Source: Amorphophallus konjac
Taxonomy: Eukaryota; Streptophyta; Magnoliopsida; Alismatales; Araceae
Direction of reading: 5' to 3'
Length of the DNA: 64,000 nt
NCBI GenBank assembly: GCA_022559845.1
Contig: CM040123.1
Coordinates: forward strand, 314,445,933-314,509,932
Below, one piece after another: positions 11,760 through 24,636 of the stretch. Numbering within the stretch: the stretch's first letter is position 1; every line of letters begins with the position of its first letter. Both the position numbers and the translations under genes were made by a program. Below the pieces are notes generated by a model. It worked only from the letters and a program-made list of their open reading frames with translations. It had not been told where the DNA came from and did no database searches.

Positions 11760-11947
11760 GGATCTTTGGCATTTTTTGATTTCTTTTACTCTTCCTTTTG
11801 TTACATACCCAGGGGTATGCCCCGTGGTCCAATTGTAAAGCCCCTCATCATTATCAATTACACTTGGGCCGGAGACCTTTGGTGGAACTAGCGCAAAATG
11901 TGCTTTCCCCCAAGAGTTCTCTCTGGTCTCATTTATTTAAAAAAAAA
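11760..11947 (+). other. LINE 3' UTR and poly(A) tail
   Basis: A short non-coding tail follows the ORF2 stop and ends with a run of A (11938-11947) immediately before the right target duplication. The A-run is the expected 3' end of an L1 insertion. Confidence 0.85.
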
Positions 11948-11961
11948 AGAGAATACACTTC
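11948..11961. repeat. LINE target-site duplication, right copy
   Basis: AGAGAATACACTTC matches 5907-5920 exactly and restarts the satellite monomer at the point where it was split. Confidence 0.9.
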
Positions 11962-14900
11962 TAAGCGCCGGGCTCAAACCGGGTATCCGATGTGAAATTC
12001 GTCAGTTCTGACAAGTCACTTTTATCTCCCAGGTCGTGTTGTAATGATCGACACGCCAATCAGATGGGTATTTTAGATTTTAGACCCCCCCAAACCCTAG
12101 TTATCTTTATTTTAAATTAATTGCATTTAGATAATACACTTCTGAGCGTCAGGTTCAAATCGGGTATCCGATTTTAAATCCGTCAGTTCTGACAAGTCAC
12201 TTTTATCTCCTGGTCGTGTTGGAATGATCGGAATGCCGATCAGACTGGTATGTTAGATTTTAGACCTCCCAACCACTAGTTATCTATATTTTAAATTAAT
12301 TACATTTAGAGAATGCACTTCTGAGCGCCGGGCTCAAACCGGGCATCCGATTTGAAATCTGTCAGTTCTGACAAGTCACTTTTATCTCCCAAGTCGTGTT
12401 GGAATGATCAGCACGCCGATCAGACTGGTATTTTAGATTTTACACCCCCAACCCCTAGTTATCAGTATTTTAAAATAATTACATTTAGAGAATGCACTTC
12501 TGAGCACCGGATTAAAACCGGATATCCGATTTGAAATCTGATAGTTCTGACAAGTCACTTTTATCTCCCAGGTCGTGTTGGAACTATCGGCACGCCGATC
12601 AGATAAGTATTTTAGATTTTAGACCCCCCAACCCCTAGTTATCTGTATTTTAAATTAATTACATTTAGAGAATGCACTTCTAAGCGTCGGGCTCAAATCG
12701 GGTATCCGATTTAAAATATGTTAGTTCTGACAAGTCACTTTTATCTCTCAGGTCATGTTGGAACGATCGGCACGCTAATCAGACCAATATTTTAGATTTT
12801 AGACCCCCCAACCACTAGTTATCAGTATTTTAAATTAATAACATTTAGAGAATGCACTTCTGAGTGCCGGGCTCAAACCGGGTATCCGATTTGAAATCCG
12901 TCAGTTGTGACAAGTCAATTTTATCTCCCAAGTCGTGTTGGAACAGTCAGCATGTCGATCAGACCGGTATTTTATATTTTAGACCCCCCAACCCCTAGTT
13001 ATATGTATTTTAAATTAATTGCATTTAGAGAATGCACTTCTGAGCGCCGGGTTCAAACCCGGTATCCGATTTGAAATCCGTCAGATCTGACAAGTCACTT
13101 TAATCTCCCAGGTCATGTTGGAAGGATCGACACATAGATCAGACCGATATTTTAGATTTTATACCCCCCAACCCCTAGTTATCTGTATTTTAAATTAATT
13201 ACATTTAGAGAATGCACTTCTGAGCGTCGGGCTCAAACCGGGTGTCTGATTTGAAGTTCGTTAGTTCTGACAAGTAACTTTTATCTCTCAGGTCGTGTTG
13301 GAACGATCGACATGCCAATCAGATCGGTATTTTAGATTTTAGACTCCCCGACCCCTAGTTATATGTATTTTAAATTAATTACAGTTAGAGAATGCACTTC
13401 TGAGCGCCGGGCTCAAACCGGGTATCCGATTTGAAATCCGTCAGTTGTGACAAGTCACTTTTATCTCCCAAGTCATATTGGAACAATTGGCACGTCGATC
13501 AGACCGGTAGTTTAGATTTTAGACCCCCAAACCCCTAGTTATCTGTATTTTAAAGTAATTACATTTAGAGAATCCACTTCTGAGCGCCGGGCTCAAACCC
13601 AGTATCCGATTTGAAATCCGTCAGATCTGATAAGTCACTTTAATCTCTCGGGTCGTGTTGGAAGGATCGACACATCGATCAGACCGATATTTTAGATTTT
13701 AGACCCCCCAACCCCTAGTTGTCAATATTTTAAATTAATTACATTTAGAGAATGAACTTCTGAGCGCCGGGCTTAAACCGGGTATCCGATTTGAAATCCG
13801 TCAGTTCTGACAAGTCACTTTTACCTCTCAGGTCATGCTGGAATGATCGGCACACCAATCAGACCAGTATTCTAGATTTTATACCACCCAACACCTAGTT
13901 ATATGTATTTTAAATTAATTACATTTAGAGAATGCATTTCTGAGCGTCGGGCTCAAATCTAGTATCCGATTTGAAATCCATAAATTTTGACAAGTCACTT
14001 TTATCTCTCAGGTCATGTTGGAACTATCGACATGCCGATCAGATCGATATTTTAGATTTTAGACTCCCCAACCCCTAGTTATATGTATTTTAAATTAATT
14101 ACATTTGGAGGATGCACTTATGAGCGCCGGGCCCAAACCGGGTATCCGATTTGAAATCCGTCAGTTCTGACAAGTCACTTTTATCTCCCAGGTCGTGTTG
14201 GAATGATCGACATGCCGATCAGATTGATATTTTAGATTTTAGACCCCCAACTCCTAGTTATCTGTATTTTAAATTAATTACATTTAGAGAATGCACTTCT
14301 AAGCGTCGGGCTCAAACCAGGTATCCGATTTGAAATCCGTCAGTTCTGACAAGTCACTTTTATCTCCCAGGTTGTGTTGGAATGATCGAAATGTCGATCA
14401 GACCGGTATTTTAGATTTTAGACCCCCAACCCCTAGTTATCTGTATTTTAAATTAATTGCATTTAGAGAATGCACTTCTGAGCGCCGGGCTCAAACCGGG
14501 CATCCGATTTGAAATCTGTCAGTTCTGACAAGTCACTTTTATCTCTCAACTCATGTTGGAATGATCGGCACACCGATCAGACTGGTATTTTAGATTTTAG
14601 ACCCCCAACCCCAAGTTATCTGTATTTTAAAATAATTACATTTAGAGAATGCACTTCTGAGCATCGGGCTCAAATCGGATATCTGATTTGAAATCCGTTA
14701 GTTCTGACAAGTCACTTTTATCTCCCAGGTCGTGTTGGAACTATCGGCACACGGATCAGAATCGTATTTTATATTTTAGACCCCCCCAACCCCTAGTTAA
14801 CTGTATTTTAAATTAATTACATTTAGATAATGCACTTCTAAGCGCCGGGCTCAAACCGGGTATCCAATTTGAAATCCGTTAGTTCTGATAAGTCACTTTT

Positions 14901-17900
14901 ATCTCTCAGGTCGTGTTAGAATGATTGGCACGCGAATCAGATTGGTATTTTAGATTTTAGACCCCCCAACCCCTAGTTATCTGTATTTTAAATTAATTAC
15001 AGTTAGAGAATACACTTCTGAGCTCCGGGCTCAAACCGGGTATCCGATTTGAAATCCGTCAGTTGTGACAAGTCACTTTTATCTCCCAAGTCATATTGGA
15101 ACAATTGGCACGTTGATCAGACTGGTATTTTAGATTTTAGACCCCCCAACCCCTAGTTATAGGTATTTTAAATTAATTACATTTAGAGAATGCACTTCTG
15201 AGCGCTGGGCTCAAACCCGGTATCCGATTTGAAATCCGTCAGATCTGAAAAATCACTTTAATCTCTCGGGTCGTGTTGGAAGGATCAACACATCGATCAG
15301 ACCGATATTTTAGATTTTAAACCCCCCAACCCCTAGTTGTCTGTATTTTAAATTAATTACATTTAGAGAATACACTTCTGAGCGCCGGGCTTAAACCAGG
15401 TATCCGATTTGAAATCCGTCAGTTCTGACAAGTCACTTTTACCTCTTAGGTCGTGTTGGAATGATCGAACCTCCAATCAGACTAGTATTCTAAATTTTAG
15501 ACCTCCCAACCCCTAGTTATATGTATTTTAAATTAATTACAGTTAGAGAATGCACTTCTGAGCGCCGGGCTCAAACCGGGTATCCGATTTGAAATCCGTC
15601 AGTTGTGACAAGTCACTTTTATCTCCCAAGTCATATTGGAACAATTGGTACGTCGATCAGACCGATAGTTTAGATTTTAGACCCCCAAACCCCTAGTTAT
15701 CTGTATTTTAAATTAATTACATTTAGAGAATGCACTTCTGAGCGCCGGGCTCAAACCCGATATCCGATTTGAAATCCGTCAGATCTGACAAGTCACTTTA
15801 ATCTCTCGGGTCGTGTTGGAAGGATCGACACATCGATCAGACCGATATTTTAGATTTTAGACCCCCCAACCCCTAGTTGTCAATATTTTAAATTAATTAC
15901 ATTTAGAGAATGAACTTCTGAGCGCCGGGCTTAAGGATCTGATTTGAAATCCGTCAATTCTGACAAGTCACTTTTACCTCTCAGGTCGTGTTGGAATGAT
16001 CGGCACACCAATCAAACCAGTATTCTAGATTTTAGACCCCGCAACCCCTAGTTATATGTATTTTAAATTAATTACATTTAGAGAATGCACTTCTGAGCGT
16101 TGTGCTCAAATCAGGTATCCAATTTGAACTCCATCAATTTTGACAAGTCACCTTTATCTCTCAGGTCATGTTGGAACTATCGACATGCCGATCAGATCGA
16201 TATTTTAGATTTTAGACTCCCCAACCCCTAGTTATATGTATTTTAAATTAATTACATTTAGAGAATGCACTTATGATCGCCGGGCTCAAACCGAGTATCC
16301 GATTTGAAATCCGTCAGTTCTGACAAGTCACTTTTATCTCCCAGGTCGTGTTGGAATGATCGGCACGTCGATCAGATTGGTATTTTAGATTTTAGACCCC
16401 CAACTCCTAGTTATCTGTATTTTAAATTAATTGCATTTAGAGAATGCACTTCTAAGCGTCGGGCTCAAACCAGGTATCTGATTTGAAATCCGTCAGTTCT
16501 GACAAGTCACTTTTGTCTCCCAGGTTGTGTTGGAATGATCGAAATGCCGATCAGACCGATATTTTAGATTTTAGACCCCCAACCCCTAGTTATCTGTATT
16601 TTAAATTAATTGCATTTAGAGAATGCACTTCTGAGCGCCGGGCTCAAACTGGGCATCCGATTTGAAATCTGTCAGTTCTGACAAGTCACTTTTATCTCCC
16701 AAGTCATGTTGGAATGATCGGCACACCGATTAGAATGGTATTTTAGGTTTTAGACCCCCAACCCCTAGTTATCTGTATTTTAAAATAATTACATTTAGAG
16801 AATGCACTTCTGAGCACCTGGCTCAAATTGGATATCTGATTTGAAATCTGTTAGTTCTGACAAGTCACTTTTATCTCCCAGGTCGTGTTGAAACTATCGG
16901 CACACGGATCAGAATTGTATTTTAGATTTTAGACCCCCCAACCCCTAGTTATCTGTATTTTAAATTAATTACATCATAGATAATGCACTTCTGAGTGCCG
17001 GGCTCAAACCGAGTATCCGATTTGAAATCCGTTAGTTCTGATAAGTCACTTTTATCTCTCAGGTCGTGTTAGAATGATTGGCATGCGAATCAGATCTGTA
17101 TTTTAGATTTTAGACCCCCCAACCCCTAGTTATCTGTATTTTAAATTAATTACAGTTAGCGAATACACTTCTGAGCTCCGGGCTCAAACCGGGTATCCGA
17201 TTTGAAATCCGTCAGTTGTGACAAGTCACTTTTATCTCCCAAGTCATATTGGAATAATTGACACGTCGATCAGACTGGTATTTTAGATTTTAGACCCCCC
17301 AACCCCTAGTTATATGTATTTTAAATTAATTACATTTAGATAATGCACTTCTGAGCGCCGGACTCAAACCGGGTATCCGATTTGAAATCCGTCAGATCTG
17401 ACAAATCACTTTAATCTCTCGGGTCGTGTTGGAAGGATCGACATATCGATCAGACCGATATTTTAGATTTTAGACCCCCCAACCCCTAGTTGTCTGTATT
17501 TTAAATTAATTACATTTAGAGAATACACTTCTGAGCGCCGGGCTTGAACCGGGTATCCGATTTGAAATCCGTCAGTTCTGATAAGTCACTTTTACCTCTT
17601 AGGTCGTGTTGGAATGATCGACATGCCAATCAGACCTGTATTCTAAATTTTAGACCTCCCAACCCCTAGTTATATGTATTTTAAATTAATTACAGTTAGA
17701 GAATGCACTTCTGAGCGTCGGGCTCAAATCGGGTATCCGATTTGAAATTCGTCAATTCTGACAAGTCACTTTTATCTCCCAGGTCATGTTAGAACTATTG
17801 ACATGTCGATCAGATCGATATTTTAGATTTTAGACTTCCCAACCCCTAGTTATATGTATTTTAAATTACTTACATTTAGAGAATGCACTTATGAGCGTCG

Positions 17901-19191
17901 GGCTCAAACCGGATATCCGATTTGAAATCCGTCAGTTCTGACAAGTCACTTTTATCTCCCAGGTCGTGTTAGAATGATTGGCATGCCGATCAGATCAGTA
18001 TTTTAGATTTTAGACCCTCAACTCCTAGTTATATGTATTTTAAATTAATTGCATTTAGAGAATGCACTTCTGATCATCGGGCTCAAACCGGGTATCCGAT
18101 TTAAAATCCGTCTATTCTGAAAAGTCACTTTTATCTCCCAGGTCGTGTTGGAATGATCGAAATGCCGATCAGACCGGTATTTTAGATTTTAGACCCCCAA
18201 CCCCTAGTTATCTGTATTTTAAATTAATTGCATTTAGAGAATGCACTTCTGAGCGCCGAGCTCAAACCGGGCATCCGATTTGAAATCTGTCAGTTCTGAC
18301 AAGTCACTTTTATCTCCCAAGTTGTGTTGGAATGATCGGCACGCCGATCAGACTGGTATTTTAGATTTTAGACCCCCAACCCCTAGTTATCTGTATTTTA
18401 AAATAATTACATTTAGAGAATGCACTTCTGAGCACCGGGCTCAAATCGGATATCTGATTTGAAATCCGTTAGTTCTGACAAGTCACTTTTATCTCCCAGG
18501 TCGTGTTGGGACTATCGACACACGGATCAGAATCGTATTTTAGATTTTAGACCCCCCAACCCCTAGTTATCTGTATTTTAAATTAATTACATTTAGATAA
18601 TGCACTTTTGAGCGCCGGGCTCAAATCGGGTATCCGATTTGAAATCCGTTAGTTTTGATAAGTCACTTTTATCTCTCAGATCGTGTTAGAATAATTGGCA
18701 TGTGAATCAGATTGGTATTTTAGATTTTAGACCCCCCAACTCCTAGTTATCTGTATTTTAAATTAATTACATTTAGAGAATGCACTTCTGAGCGCCAGGC
18801 TCAAACCGCATATCCGATTTGAAATCCGTCAGTTGTGACAAGTCACTTTTATCTCCCAAGTCGTGTTGGAACAGTCAGCACACCGATCAGACCGGTATTT
18901 TAGATTTTAGACCCCCCAACCCCTAGTTATCTGTTGTTTAAATTAATTGCATTTAGAGAATGCACTTCTGGGCGCCGGGCTCAAATCCGGTGTCCGATTT
19001 GAAATCCGTCAGATCTGACAAGTCACTTTAATCTCCCAGGTCATGTTGGAATGATCGACAAGTCGATCAGACCGATATTTTAGATTTTAGGCTCCAAACC
19101 CCTAGTTATCTGTATTTTAAATTAATTACATGTAGAGATTTCACTTCTGAACGTCGGGCTCAAGCCGGGTATCCGATTTGAAATCCATTAA
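11962..19191. repeat. Tandem satellite array, part 2 (~40 monomers), 12-monomer higher-order repeat
   Basis: This continues the same ~179-180-bp satellite. The variant monomer with 'tcagatct' and 'ggaaggatc' recurs at 13081, 13621, 15239, 15779, 17392 and 19009. The spacing 13081-15239-17392 is 2158 and 2153 bp, that is 12 monomers; the last interval is 1617 bp, nine monomers. Other private variants ('gcacttatga' at ~14115, 16268 and 17888; 'gatcgaaatg' at ~14384, 16540 and 18158) repeat with the same 2.15-kb then 1.62-kb spacing. A 13-bp gap inside a monomer near 15932 accounts for the slightly shorter second unit. Short 60-codon plus-strand frames recur once per monomer and are a by-product of the repeat. 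The array is cut at 19192 by a Copia LTR. Confidence 0.95.
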
Positions 19192-20281
19192 TGTGTGAAA
19201 GGATGAACAAGTGATCTAGAGGGGGGGTGAATAGATCTACCCCAAATTGAGGATTCTACAGTAGTTAAGAAATAGTGCGGACTTAAAATGTACTACTGTG
19301 AACAAAAACACCAAAAGCAATCAGGATTATCAACAGAAGAATCTGATATGAAATAGCTATTAATCACTGTGAACATTAAATAAAATCAATCAACTCAGTA
19401 TAGTACTAGACGGAGGGTTGATTAGAAAATCTCCTCACGTAAATGTCAATTTTCCACATAGACGTAATCTATCCTTCTGACTGAGCCAATTTTATATACC
19501 ACTGAGTGATTGTTCGTAACACAAGTATGAAATGAAGAGACATCAAATAAGTCAGATGCCAATCAAATTAAGCAAATGCAGAGATGAATTAGTGCAGACA
19601 ATTTGATTGAAAACTTAAGAAACAATTGATTATCTCAGAGGAATCAAAGTCTCGCCGTAGATGATCCTAAGCATTCATCTAATCACAGTAAAGATAATCA
19701 ATCACATAGAGGATAGATCAATTTTTAAGGTGGTTCGATCTTGAGCTCGAGATCTTCATCCACCCCTTACTCAACTGAGTAAGGATTCCGTTGACAAACA
19801 GCTTGAACACTGCTGATCCACAGCTTCGGGGATAGAATCCCTACAACCACTGATACACAGCTTTGGGGAACACGTCCCAGACCGCTGAGCCTCACAGCTT
19901 GCTTATCGAGGATCATACCTCGCAGCTGAATCACAGCTTCCTGCTGATACACAGCTTACGAACAGTTTCGAAAGTAAACAGAAAAGATTCAAAGAAATAA
20001 AGATGACGGAAAAATAATGTAGCTCGCTATGGAGCAATTTTGACTCTGGATCTGATCCGGGAGTCAAGACATCAACTCTACCTCTCAATCTCACTTCTCA
20101 CTTAGACAACTTCACAAACTTACGGTACTCTGTTTTCTTTTCACTCTTAGCAGCATGCTCTTTCTCTCTCGATCACGTCTCTGACTTTTCTCTCTTGAAC
20201 TCTAGCTCTTCCAACTCTCTTCTGCTCTTCTCTAGTTCTTCTCTCTGGTTCTTCATGCTTTGCATTTGAGTGCTCGATCCC

Positions 20282-20289
20282 TATTTATA
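20282..20289 (-). promoter_or_regulatory. Probable TATA box of minus-strand Copia LTR
   Basis: On the minus strand this reads TATAAATA, about 1.35 kb into the LTR, downstream of the AGGTCGATGC cluster. The transcription start is expected near 20255. Confidence 0.5.
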
Positions 20290-20754
20290 CTGGAGAGCAC
20301 GAATCTTTGGTCCCACAAGCTTTTCATATTTTTGGGCACGTGGAAGACACACTCCCGCCCAGAAAGTTTTATCTAGAAAGCGCACTTCGAGGGGCCATGT
20401 GTCAGGGGTAGAAAGTGTGACGATCCATGTGGCAGGATATTAGTTCAGCTTCCCGCCTTGGATCACATGCCTTTAATCTGGTTCACTTTAAGTTCCACGT
20501 GAGATTAATGCAGACTGCCTTTATGCCACCCAGGTGTTCAATCATGAATCTCGGTTGGTTCTTCCTTTCTGTCAAAATAAAATCAAAGATTTATGAGATT
20601 CATGAAGCATGTAATAATTATTAGTAAATACAGTTTCAGATGCTTCATGAGTTCAGGTAATTCATATAAGTGTATGCACAAAATTCTTCAAGAGCTTCGA
20701 TGTGTAAATGAGATACATCAGACTGTATAGCTAACACATGCAATAGGTCAGAAT

Positions 20755-21515
20755 CAGAAGCATCAACCTCAGTGTTATACAGGTAGACCTTAATTGCCAA
20801 ACACACTGACTCTGTAATGAAAATGCATCGACCTGTCTTTGTAGTGAAGACACAAGGTGCATCGACCTTGAGAGAGATGACTTACTAGCATCGACCCTTC
20901 TATAACATGCATTGACCTGTGCTGCAATCACTAGCTCACTAGCATCGACCTTTCCATGACATGCATCGACCTATGTTGCAATCGCTAACTCACTAGCATC
21001 GACCTTTACTGCAGTCGCTAGCTCAATAGCATCGACCTTTATATGACATGCATCGACCTATTTTGCAATCGCTAACTCACTAGCATCGACCTTTGCTGCA
21101 GTCGCTAGCTCACTAGCATTGACCTTTGCTGCTATTGCTAGCTCACTAGCATCGACTTATCTATGACATGCATCGACCTGTCTCTAGAATCCAAATATGC
21201 ACAGACCTACATATGCACCGACCTACATATGGAATGACTGTATGCACTGAGCTGATAGACTATAAAGTGAATTTGCACTGACCTTCAAGACTTATATGGA
21301 AATGTGCATCAACCTTATGTTCAACGCGGTACAAGGATGCATCGACCTATCAGTACTGAAATGAATGTATGCACTGACCTGATAGACTATTACAGTGAAT
21401 ATGCACCGACATTATAGACTTATATGCAAATGTGCATCAACCTTTATATACAACAATATGCAAGTGTGCACCGACCTTTCAATGCAACCATATGTGTATG
21501 CATCGACCTTGTTAT
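20755..21515 (-). repeat. Dispersed 10-bp motif cluster (AGGTCGATGC) in Copia LTR U3
   Basis: About 25 copies of GCATCGACCT (plus strand) or close variants (GCATTGACCT, GCACCGACCT, GCACTGACCT) occur over 760 bp. Spacings are mostly 20-35 bp with a partly tandem core at 20880-21180, where 'tagctcactagcatcgacct' recurs. They lie upstream of the TATA box in the LTR's own direction. Confidence 0.85.
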
Positions 21516-21639
21516 GAATAAGAACTTATTCTGACTTAAGAAATGACTTTAAAATAATAGTGTTGCCAAAGTCAAAATGATGTCAACCACATTGTTGCCA
21601 GCATCAAAACTAAACATCAAATCCAGATGAGACACAACA

Positions 21640-22691
21640 TTCTTCCCCTTTTTGATGATGGCAACACGACTATATTTTGATGATAACACATATTTCAATA
21701 TGAGTCAGAATATGCAAAGATCACAGTCAAGTGCAACAGTGCAGTGGAAAACAAACATGCATAGACACAGACACAGATATGCAAACCACCACAGACATGC
21801 ATAAACTCAGACATAGATATGCAAATCAGGCAATCTCAAACTCTCCTCCTTTTTCAGCTACCCTCCAGCTACACTTTTTCCAGCTAGCCATCAAATCATC
21901 AAAATCTCTCTCTCCCTTTGCCATCAGCAAATAAGGAATTGATAGAGACAAAAAGGAAATGACAGTATCAAAGTTGTGAAAGTGCAGGGGAGATATGATT
22001 GACAAACTGATTTATGTTTCATTAAACTAAGCATACATAGCTCAAATTCTTCAGGTATAAGACTCGATATAGAACATTCTTAATAGAAATTATGGTTTAA
22101 GAATAATAAAGGTTAGAGTTTATCCACTGTACTCTCTGAATAAGTTTGCATGAACCCTTAATAGTAATAAACCAGAGCCATATGAAACATGAAGGATTTA
22201 GTCTTGTTTTATCCTACTCATCCAAAAAATGAGTGAGTTTCTTTAGGATTGACTAGGATATGTATTGAGGTTAAACAATTTGACAATTCGGGTTTTTCTT
22301 TACCTTAGGGTTACAGTAAAAATTTTCTTGTTCCTTTTTGTTTGAAGAGTTTAGAACAGCTAGGTATCATTCATGCCTTTGGACGTAAGGGTACACGTTG
22401 ATTAGATGCCAGTACCCCTAGTTACTTAGCACAATTTACCATAGTGTTTCAAGTATCAAAACATTAGGAGTTGTTTGCACCTTTTTACGTAAAGGTACAC
22501 GTTGATTAGACGCCAGTACCCCTAGTTACTCAGTGAAGCTAAACATTTTATTTTGAATTTTGAACAGAGATAACTTGAAGCACTTTATGACATGAGTTTT
22601 TCTCCATTTCTTTGATAAAGTACCTAGTTTCTTAGTGCATTCAATCATTGTTCTGCCTACAATTATTTTGACTCATTCTTTTAACATTGCT
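21640..22691 (-). mobile_element. Copia internal 3' region (non-coding) with polypurine tract
   Basis: The right flank of the LTR is the 3' end of the element's internal DNA on the minus strand. The first 14 bases form the polypurine tract. There is no gag or pol homology in this ~1.05 kb, which fits the long non-coding 3' part of SIRE-type elements. It contains a duplicated ~45-bp block (22385-22434 and 22489-22533). It ends where a Gypsy LTR starts at 22692; the rest of the element is outside the window. Confidence 0.6.
22385..22533. repeat. Two copies of a ~45-bp block in Copia 3' internal region
   Basis: The blocks share 'ggtacacgttgattaga', 'gccagtacccctagttact' and a preceding 'acgtaa'. 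They lie about 103 bp apart in direct orientation with few differences. Confidence 0.8.
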
Positions 22692-24636
22692 TGTAATGAC
22701 CCAAGATCTGGATACCGGAAAGGAACCGATACCATTCGAATCCTGGCCCGCCGCCCACGAGCCGATGGGCTCGGAAGGGCTAAAAGGAGTGTGGAGGCAC
22801 ACAAAAATAGGAAATAATGCAGGACAATTCAACAATTTATAGAAATAAATAAACTACTATTACAACAGAGTCCAGTCCAATAGAAAGTACAGTCTAAAGC
22901 AGTAAAGTGTACCACATGCCAAGTGAACACTCGGCCCGGCGAGCTGGCAACTGAGAACCTCCGAACAGCACCCTCGAACCTCGAGGAAGAACCGTCGCAC
23001 CTGAAAAGTAGGGATGCGTCTCCAAACAGAGACTTAGCAGGGGTCCCGCGGAATCCCAACCTAAAACAACGGCGGTAGCAGAAAAGAAAGCTACAACTAC
23101 AACAGGAACAACAAACCGGTGGCCAGTCAAAACTCGGCACTATAGCTACTCCTACTGTACCGGAAAGGAAGACACCGATCTCACAATCGGGATCCGAATC
23201 ACACTAACACCACCTACCGAGGCAATACCTACAGCAACTCCGTCGTCGAGGCATGTCTCCCAGGACAAAGCCAACCTGGACACGCTGTCCAAAGTGTAAC
23301 CCCGACCACCTAGTCACGGGCATCGTACAAACAAGACGCAACCTCGGTGAAGCCACTGGCACCCTGGCCACTACCTCGGAAACACCGAATGGTCCAGAAA
23401 ATCACGTCTTGTAGATGGGAAACGAAACCCGAACACAGGAGAGTCACGTCTCACGTGACAGGAGTACCTGCCCACCAGAAGCAAGGCCGGATGCGTCCAC
23501 TGACGTCTTAGACCGCGCCTTAGGTGTCCCCCTCGACCCCTGGTGGAACGGGGACACCGTACAAGTAACCACAGAACAAGTGACTAGCTGGGGTCGCCCT
23601 CGTCAGCGCGGGTCCAACCGCCCCCAACCACGTGTGCACACACAGACCGTGCGTCTCTGGTCTGGCCCTCTGACTGGTTTTCCCTTAAGCCGGACTCTGA
23701 CTGGTAGACGTGGGGCCCGACGGAAACCAGTCTAAAATTGTCTCTCACTAGGGTAGCCTTGCCACCACTCCCTGGTGGGACCACTCGCGTGTCGGAAGGC
23801 TACGACTAGTGGGGAGTCACGGGTGTGACCACTCTCCAAGAAAAAAACTCTGAGAAACAAGCACGCACCCTGCGCGAAAGTTGAGAAGGACCAAGTGGCA
23901 TCGAGCCACTGGACTCTGGACAGTCCTCTAGACTCACTAAATCCAACGGTCCTTGAGTCACAAGACTCGGGGTCAAGACCGTTGTACGCAACGGCACAAC
24001 ACCGTTAATCTAGTCTAATCCCTAGGTCTAAAATCACGGTAGCACGAATGTTGAGGTAGCTCACGAGCCACCGAGACCATCCCCTCAAAAGGGAACTCAA
24101 GAGACCCCCAGCCCCAGGCTGGGTGACTAGACTCACAGTCCAAGGCCACACGCATGGCCCACGTGGAAAACACAAAAGCACGATTCCCAAGGTAGCTCAC
24201 AAGCCGCCACACCGATTCCCCATCCTAGGGAAAAGTAGGAAACCTCCAGCCCCAGGCTGAATGACTGGACTCGCAGTCCAAGGCCATACACATGGCCCAG
24301 TCGGGAACCATCTTCCGGAAAAACCCACGATATGCGGGGGAACCCCACCGCACTCACACCGATACCTGGTGAGTCAATCGAGCGTAACATGAAAGCCCGG
24401 AACACATGGGGTCACCCAGACCCACCACACCTATGGGCACACTAATCGAGGTAGTATGGCACCTCTCGACACCCCAGAAACACGGACACGGAACTCACGG
24501 GGCATCCGGGACACTCAGGAGGCCGAAGGTCAACCACTGGGTCACAACCGGGTCGACCAAAGACCAACACAACGCGAACCCGACATCGCAAGCATGGAAA
24601 ACTCATATCGGTCTAACCTTAAACTGCCACAGGGTA

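Larger units (their letters stand above)
5921..11947 (+). mobile_element. Full-length L1-type LINE with RNase H, inserted in the satellite
   Basis: This is a 6.03-kb non-LTR retrotransposon flanked by a 14-bp target duplication. It has ORF1 (gag-like, DUF4283 plus CCHC knuckle), ORF2 (endonuclease, reverse transcriptase, zinc-binding region, RNase H), a ~180-bp 3' UTR and an A-rich tail (11938-11947). It copies itself by target-primed reverse transcription. Both ORFs are broken by several nonsense codons and frameshifts, so it is dead, but its ends are intact and it was a full-length insertion. It lies wholly between two satellite monomers and splits one. Confidence 0.95.
19192..21639 (-). 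mobile_element. LTR of a minus-strand SIRE-like Copia element (3' LTR)
   Basis: On the minus strand it begins TGTTGTGTCTCATC at 21639, directly after a polypurine tract (AAAAAGGGGAAGAA, 21640-21653), and ends in a C-rich segment ('tctattcaccccccctctag') then CA at 19192. This arrangement is the same as in the LTR at 377-2443. It is 2.45 kb. Because the polypurine tract abuts it, it is the 3' LTR of an element reading right to left. A TATA box (minus strand) lies at 20282-20289, and a cluster of ~25 AGGTCGATGC-like sites at 20755-21515. There is no coding content. Confidence 0.85.

Noticed and set aside
12352..18462. Recurring 60-codon plus-strand frames (starting like MKSVSSDKSLLSP) in the satellite
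   Set aside because: They recur once per monomer and follow the repeat period. They are frames left open by the repeat, start at non-ATG or chance codons, and show no codon-level constraint.
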